This document shows positions 5,434 to 8,146 of a stretch of 8,146 nt of DNA, piece after piece. The translations under genes and the position numbers were made by a program. Each line of letters opens with the position of its first letter. The first letter of the stretch is position 1. The stretch comes from Thermodesulfovibrionales bacterium. Lineage in GTDB: Bacteria > Nitrospirota > Thermodesulfovibrionia > Thermodesulfovibrionales > UBA1546. A model generated the notes under the pieces. That model had not been told where the DNA came from, searched no databases, and saw only the letters and a program-made list of their open reading frames with translations. The DNA lies in contig CAKKPR010000255.1 of assembly GCA_919901705.1 (NCBI GenBank), positions 1-8,146 of the forward strand, read 5' to 3'.

Positions 5434-5750
5434 TGTTTATACTTGCTAACCTGATTTTGGCAATTGCAAATATACTTGATGTGCTGCTGGGCGTTTACAA
5501 GTGGGTTATAATAATCGCTGCTCTGATAAGCTGGGTAAATCCCGATCCATATAATCCCATTGTAAAATTTCTTTATTCAGTAACAGAACCTGTGTTCAGG
5601 CCCATAAGAAGACTTATCGGCTACAGGCTCGGGCCGATTGATATTTCCCCTTTAGTAGTGATTCTTGCTATTATATTTGCGCAGAGTTTTTTAATAAGGT
5701 CTTTAATAGAATTTGCCTATAAATTGAAAGGAGGGAATATTGCTCTATGA
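5433..5750 (+). CDS. yggT: YggT-family small membrane protein
   Basis: This 105-residue integral membrane protein has two hydrophobic segments, about 3-33 and 70-95. Between them is the family's SWVNPDPYNP (33-42) and TEPVFRPIRRLI (51-62) region. The YggT/Ycf19 family is widely conserved beside proC/yggS; in chloroplasts and bacteria relatives have been linked to membrane organisation and cell or plastid division, and the exact role here is unknown. It starts with GTG at 5433, sharing one base with the proC stop. A run of GAGGAGGAGAG (5418-5428) serves as the ribosome site. Its end overlaps the divIVA start (ATGA), so expression of proC, yggT and divIVA is probably coupled. Confidence 0.9.
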   Translation: MFILANLILAIANILDVLLGVYKWVIIIAALISWVNPDPYNPIVKFLYSVTEPVFRPIRRLIGYRLGPIDISPLVVILAIIFAQSFLIRSLIEFAYKLKGGNIAL

Positions 5751-6235
5751 GAATCACTCCGCTTGACATTCAGCAAAAACAGTTCCCGATGAAATTCAGG
5801 GGTTTCGATGTTGAAGAGGTCTATGCATTCCTTGAGGTAGTGCGTGAAGAGATGGAAGAACTGCTCAGGGAGAACGCATCCCTTAAAGAAACTGCCCAAA
5901 GGGCTGAAAACCAGATTAAGGAACACAAGGACATGGAGTCCACACTTAGAGAAACACTCATAACAGCCCAGAACATGGTTGAAGACTACAAGACAAATGC
6001 AAGAAAAGAGGCAGAGCTGCTGGTAAAAGAGGCAGAATTAAAATCAGACTCGATGATGAAAGATGCACAGGAAAAGGTCATCAAGATTCACGAGGATATT
6101 GTTGACTTAAAAGGAATCAGACGCCATTTTAAAGAGGAACTCAAGAGGCTTATTGAGAGCCATATGAAGATGCTCGAATTTGATAAGGAAAGAGAAGGTG
6201 AAGGCTCAGAAAGCCTGCGCAGGGAAGAAGAATGA
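5747..6235 (+). CDS. divIVA: DivIVA-domain coiled-coil protein
   Basis: This 162-residue cytoplasmic protein has the DivIVA N-terminal lipid-binding region: RITPLDIQQKQFPMKFRGFDVEEVYAFLE at about 2-30. F13 and the following basic residues are in the usual membrane-contact position, and FRGFDVEEV matches the family's (F/Y)RGYDxxEV. From about 30 to 150 it is a charged, heptad-like coiled coil, ending in a Glu/Arg-rich tail. DivIVA proteins gather at curved membrane (poles, septum) and recruit division or growth factors; in this kind of host the partners are unknown. The ATG at 5747 overlaps the yggT stop by 4 nt. The nearest good ribosome site (AGGAGGG) is about 11 nt upstream, somewhat far. 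hisS follows 15 nt later. Confidence 0.92.
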   Translation: MRITPLDIQQKQFPMKFRGFDVEEVYAFLEVVREEMEELLRENASLKETAQRAENQIKEHKDMESTLRETLITAQNMVEDYKTNARKEAELLVKEAELKSDSMMKDAQEKVIKIHEDIVDLKGIRRHFKEELKRLIESHMKMLEFDKEREGEGSESLRREEE

Positions 6236-6250
6236 AAAGGGGAAGAGAAG

Positions 6251-7510
6251 GTGAAATATAACGCCCTCAAGGGTGTACATGACATATTCCCGCCTGACAT
6301 ATATATCTGGCAGAAAGTAGAATCAGCGGCAGAGGAAGTATTTTCGGCATACGGCTTTCAGGAGATAAGAGTCCCCATTATAGAAGCAACCGATATATTC
6401 ACAAGGAGCATCGGCGAGACAACAGACATAGTTGAAAAAGAGATGTACACATTCCCTGACAAGGCCGGCAGGAGTATTACGCTGAGGCCTGAGGGAACAG
6501 CCCCTGTTGTAAGAAGTTATATTGAAAATCATCTCTATAATCAGCCCTCCCCTCAGAAATTTTTTTACTCGGGCCCCATGTTCAGATATGAAAGGCCTCA
6601 AAAAGGCAGGTTCAGGCAGTTCTATCAGATAGGGGCAGAGGCCTTCGGCGCAGCAGAACCAAAACTCGACGCAGAGATAATCTCGATGTTAAAACTTTTT
6701 CTGGAAAGACTTGAACTTAAAGAACTGAATTTTGAGGTCAACTCCATAGGCTGTGAAAAATGCAGGCCTGACTATAAAAAGGCATTATCTGATTTTTTTT
6801 CGAATAAAATCTCAGGTTTGTGCCCTGATTGCAACAGGAGATATACTCATAATCCCTTACGAATCCTTGACTGCAAGGTTGACGCCTGTATCGAACTGAG
6901 AAAAAATGCGCCGCAAGTCACAAATCACCTGTGCGGAGACTGCAAAGAACACTTCGAGGGATTTCAATCATTATTAAAACTTCTCAACATCTCTTATGTG
7001 ATTAACCCCAATATGGTCAGGGGGCTTGATTATTACACAAGGACAACATTTGAGGTGACAAGCCCCGAGCAGCTCGGGGGCAGCCAGAAGGCAGTTGCAG
7101 CAGGAGGCAGATATGACAGGCTTGTTGAAGAATTCGGCGGGCCTCCGACACCGGCAATAGGTTTTGCAATAGGCATGGAAAGGCTTGTCGAGATACTCCG
7201 GAATCAGAACTCCGGGCTTCATTCCGGGCCAAAGGCATTTTTTGCTGCAATCGGCCCGAAGGCAGATACAGAAGGTTTTTTAATTGCAGAGAAACTGAGG
7301 GCCAAAGGCATCAATGTGGAACTTGGCTATGGCAATGCATCTTTGAAAAGCCAGCTGAGAAGGGCAGATAAATTAAAGGCAGATTATGTTTTCATCATAG
7401 GCGACGATGAATTAAAATCCGGCAGGATTAAGTGGAAAAATCTCAAAGACAGTTCGCAGGGAGAGATTGGGATTGAAGCAATTTCGGAATTTGAAGGTCT
7501 GTACAAATAA
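6251..7510 (+). CDS. hisS: Histidyl-tRNA synthetase
   Basis: This 419-residue class II synthetase charges tRNA-His. Motif 1 is near 35-60; TLRPEGTAPVVR is at 77-88; motif 2 (FRYERPQKGRFRQFYQIG) is at 111-128. The histidine-binding RGLDYYTRTTFEV is at 257-269, and motif 3 (AAGGRYDRL to GFAIGMERL) at 284-312. An anticodon-binding domain covers about 327-415. The insertion domain carries four Cys pairs, CxxC at 168/171, 191/194 and 228/231 plus C208/C213, suggesting bound metal. It starts with GTG at 6251 after a GGGGAAGAGAAG stretch, and the start MKYNALKGVHDIFP is the standard N-terminus. It is the last gene of the yggS operon; no clear hairpin terminator is seen between its stop and vapC. Confidence 0.97.
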   Translation: MKYNALKGVHDIFPPDIYIWQKVESAAEEVFSAYGFQEIRVPIIEATDIFTRSIGETTDIVEKEMYTFPDKAGRSITLRPEGTAPVVRSYIENHLYNQPSPQKFFYSGPMFRYERPQKGRFRQFYQIGAEAFGAAEPKLDAEIISMLKLFLERLELKELNFEVNSIGCEKCRPDYKKALSDFFSNKISGLCPDCNRRYTHNPLRILDCKVDACIELRKNAPQVTNHLCGDCKEHFEGFQSLLKLLNISYVINPNMVRGLDYYTRTTFEVTSPEQLGGSQKAVAAGGRYDRLVEEFGGPPTPAIGFAIGMERLVEILRNQNSGLHSGPKAFFAAIGPKADTEGFLIAEKLRAKGINVELGYGNASLKSQLRRADKLKADYVFIIGDDELKSGRIKWKNLKDSSQGEIGIEAISEFEGLYK

Positions 7511-7530
7511 TCCGCCTCCAGGCATACCAC

Positions 7531-7554
7531 CAACCCGTTTAACAACCCGTATAA
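7531..7554. repeat. Short 12-bp direct repeat between hisS and vapC
   Basis: CAACCCGTTTAA is followed directly by CAACCCGTATAA, one mismatch. It lies in the 69-bp gap between convergent hisS and vapC. No function is evident and chance is possible. Confidence 0.4.
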
Positions 7555-7579
7555 ATGCCGGTGCCATCCATAGCACATT

Positions 7580-7978
7580 TCATAAAGGAAGATGACGATA
7601 GATATTCACTCCTGGTATTTGCCCGAAATGTTTATCGAGGGTGAAGATTTGGAGACTGTGTTCTATGGCAAGTGATGCAATGGCAATATCGGTTAAAGGT
7701 AAATTTAACCCTTTTCTTCTCAGGCCAAGAGCAATTCTGCCGGCCATTATCCATGTGCTGGTTGTCACCTCAAAGATTTGCATACCTTCCATCAGATCGG
7801 TGATTGAGAATTCTTCCTTAAGATTTTTCATGCCCTGTAACAACTCAGCGATAACTATGCCCGTAACTGCGCCTCTGTTTGCTTGCAAAAGGTTTAATAC
7901 ATCGTCGCCTATACTTTTCTGACCTTTAAAAAATTCTATCAGGACCGATGTGTCAATGAGAACGCCATCTTTTATCAT
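7580..7978 (-). CDS. vapC: VapC-type PIN-domain toxin ribonuclease
   Basis: This 132-residue PIN-domain protein is the toxin of a type II toxin-antitoxin pair; VapC toxins are Mg-dependent RNases, often cutting tRNA or rRNA. Expected acidic residues are present: D9 in LIDTSVLIEFF, E45 in VIAELLQG, D97 in LTDIAIASLA, and D115 in LDKHF. MIKDGVLIDTS is the standard N-terminus, and the length is usual. The ATG at 7978 lies inside the end of the antitoxin gene, 26 bp of overlap, with GAGG directly before it and GAGGAG further upstream. Translational coupling to vapB is therefore likely. It converges on hisS. The active-site residues look intact, so the toxin is probably functional; the actual RNA target cannot be read from the sequence. 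Confidence 0.93.
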   Translation of the reverse strand: MIKDGVLIDTSVLIEFFKGQKSIGDDVLNLLQANRGAVTGIVIAELLQGMKNLKEEFSITDLMEGMQIFEVTTSTWIMAGRIALGLRRKGLNLPLTDIAIASLAIEHSLQIFTLDKHFGQIPGVNIYRHLPL

Positions 7979-8146
7979 CCTCTTTCATCTCCTCAAGTTC
8001 AAGCTTATCGAGCTCTTTTGTTACATCCTCAATCTTAATTTTCCCTCTGAGCGCAAGAAGTTGTTTTATCTTCTTCTGCCTGATAAACTCTTTCATGGCA
8101 ATTGTTATAGCTTTGGTCTTGGATTTTTCGCCGGTAGCCTTCTGAA
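7953..8146 (-). CDS. vapB: VapB-family antitoxin, C-terminal part (cut by window edge)
   Basis: The visible 63 residues end ...DDKRWRSH at the stop 7953-7955; the start is beyond the right edge. The stretch KATGEKSKTKAITIAMKEF followed by IRQKKIKQLLALRGKI resembles the VapB antitoxin family that reads, in many members, SGEKTKKAAVTxALxEFIxRRxQxRLLxLFGK. This family uses a ribbon-helix-helix-like N-terminus for DNA binding and operator repression, and a flexible C-terminus to wrap the toxin. The C-terminus here is acidic and charged (IEDVTKELDKLELEEMKEDDK), fitting toxin neutralisation. It overlaps vapC by 26 bp in a different frame. The promoter and operator lie outside the window. Confidence 0.85.
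   Translation of the reverse strand, partial: QKATGEKSKTKAITIAMKEFIRQKKIKQLLALRGKIKIEDVTKELDKLELEEMKEDDKRWRSH

Noticed and set aside
7641..7922. Plus-strand open frame opposite the toxin
   Set aside because: It is antisense to vapC, whose frame shows all PIN-domain residues.

Overview
The window looks like an ordinary chromosomal stretch of an anaerobic or microaerophilic Gram-negative-type bacterium. A Nitrospirota (Thermodesulfovibrionia-like) or Desulfobacterota origin is my inference. It rests on the yggS-proC-yggT-divIVA gene string, the small SAP-like Cys-rich protein, the TusA/MoeB/DsrE-like sulfur genes and the moderate G+C. It cannot be proven without a database search. Thirteen genes are supported, two of them cut by the window edges. 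No rRNA, tRNA, CRISPR array or insertion sequence was seen.

Minus strand, 1-3805. From the left edge: the N-terminal 225 residues of a heavy-metal (probably copper) P-type ATPase with a YHS domain and two heavy-metal-binding domains. Just upstream is a 62-residue SAP-like protein with four cysteines, apparently in the same transcript. Next comes a sulfur-transfer block: a MoeB/ThiF-type E1 enzyme 4 nt downstream of a TusA-family protein. A secreted, extremely Lys/Ala/Glu-rich small protein with its own hairpin terminator follows, then a Cys-free DsrE-like protein. The last leftward gene is rnc (RNase III).

Divergent point, about 3799-3877. rnc and the rightward cluster share a 71-bp region. 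A strong sigma-70-like promoter (TTGACA, 16 bp, TATTAT) points at rnc and ends so close to the ATG that the rnc mRNA may be leaderless. A perfect TTTGAC/GTCAAA inverted repeat is centred on that start codon.

Plus strand, 3877-7510. yggS (PLP homeostasis), proC (proline synthesis), yggT (small membrane protein), divIVA (polar/septal coiled coil) and hisS (histidyl-tRNA synthetase) are tightly packed, with 1-4 nt overlaps or gaps under 20 nt, so they are very likely one operon. Within yggS and proC lie two short degenerate heptanucleotide tandem repeats, translated in frame.

Right edge, 7580-8146, minus strand. A VapBC type II toxin-antitoxin pair converges on hisS. The antitoxin is cut by the window edge and overlaps the toxin by 26 bp.

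No clearly new multi-gene system is visible. The items most worth a second look are the sulfur-relay block with its unusual TusA, the rnc start-codon palindrome, the heptamer repeats inside coding sequence, and the Cys-rich SAP-like protein paired with the metal ATPase.
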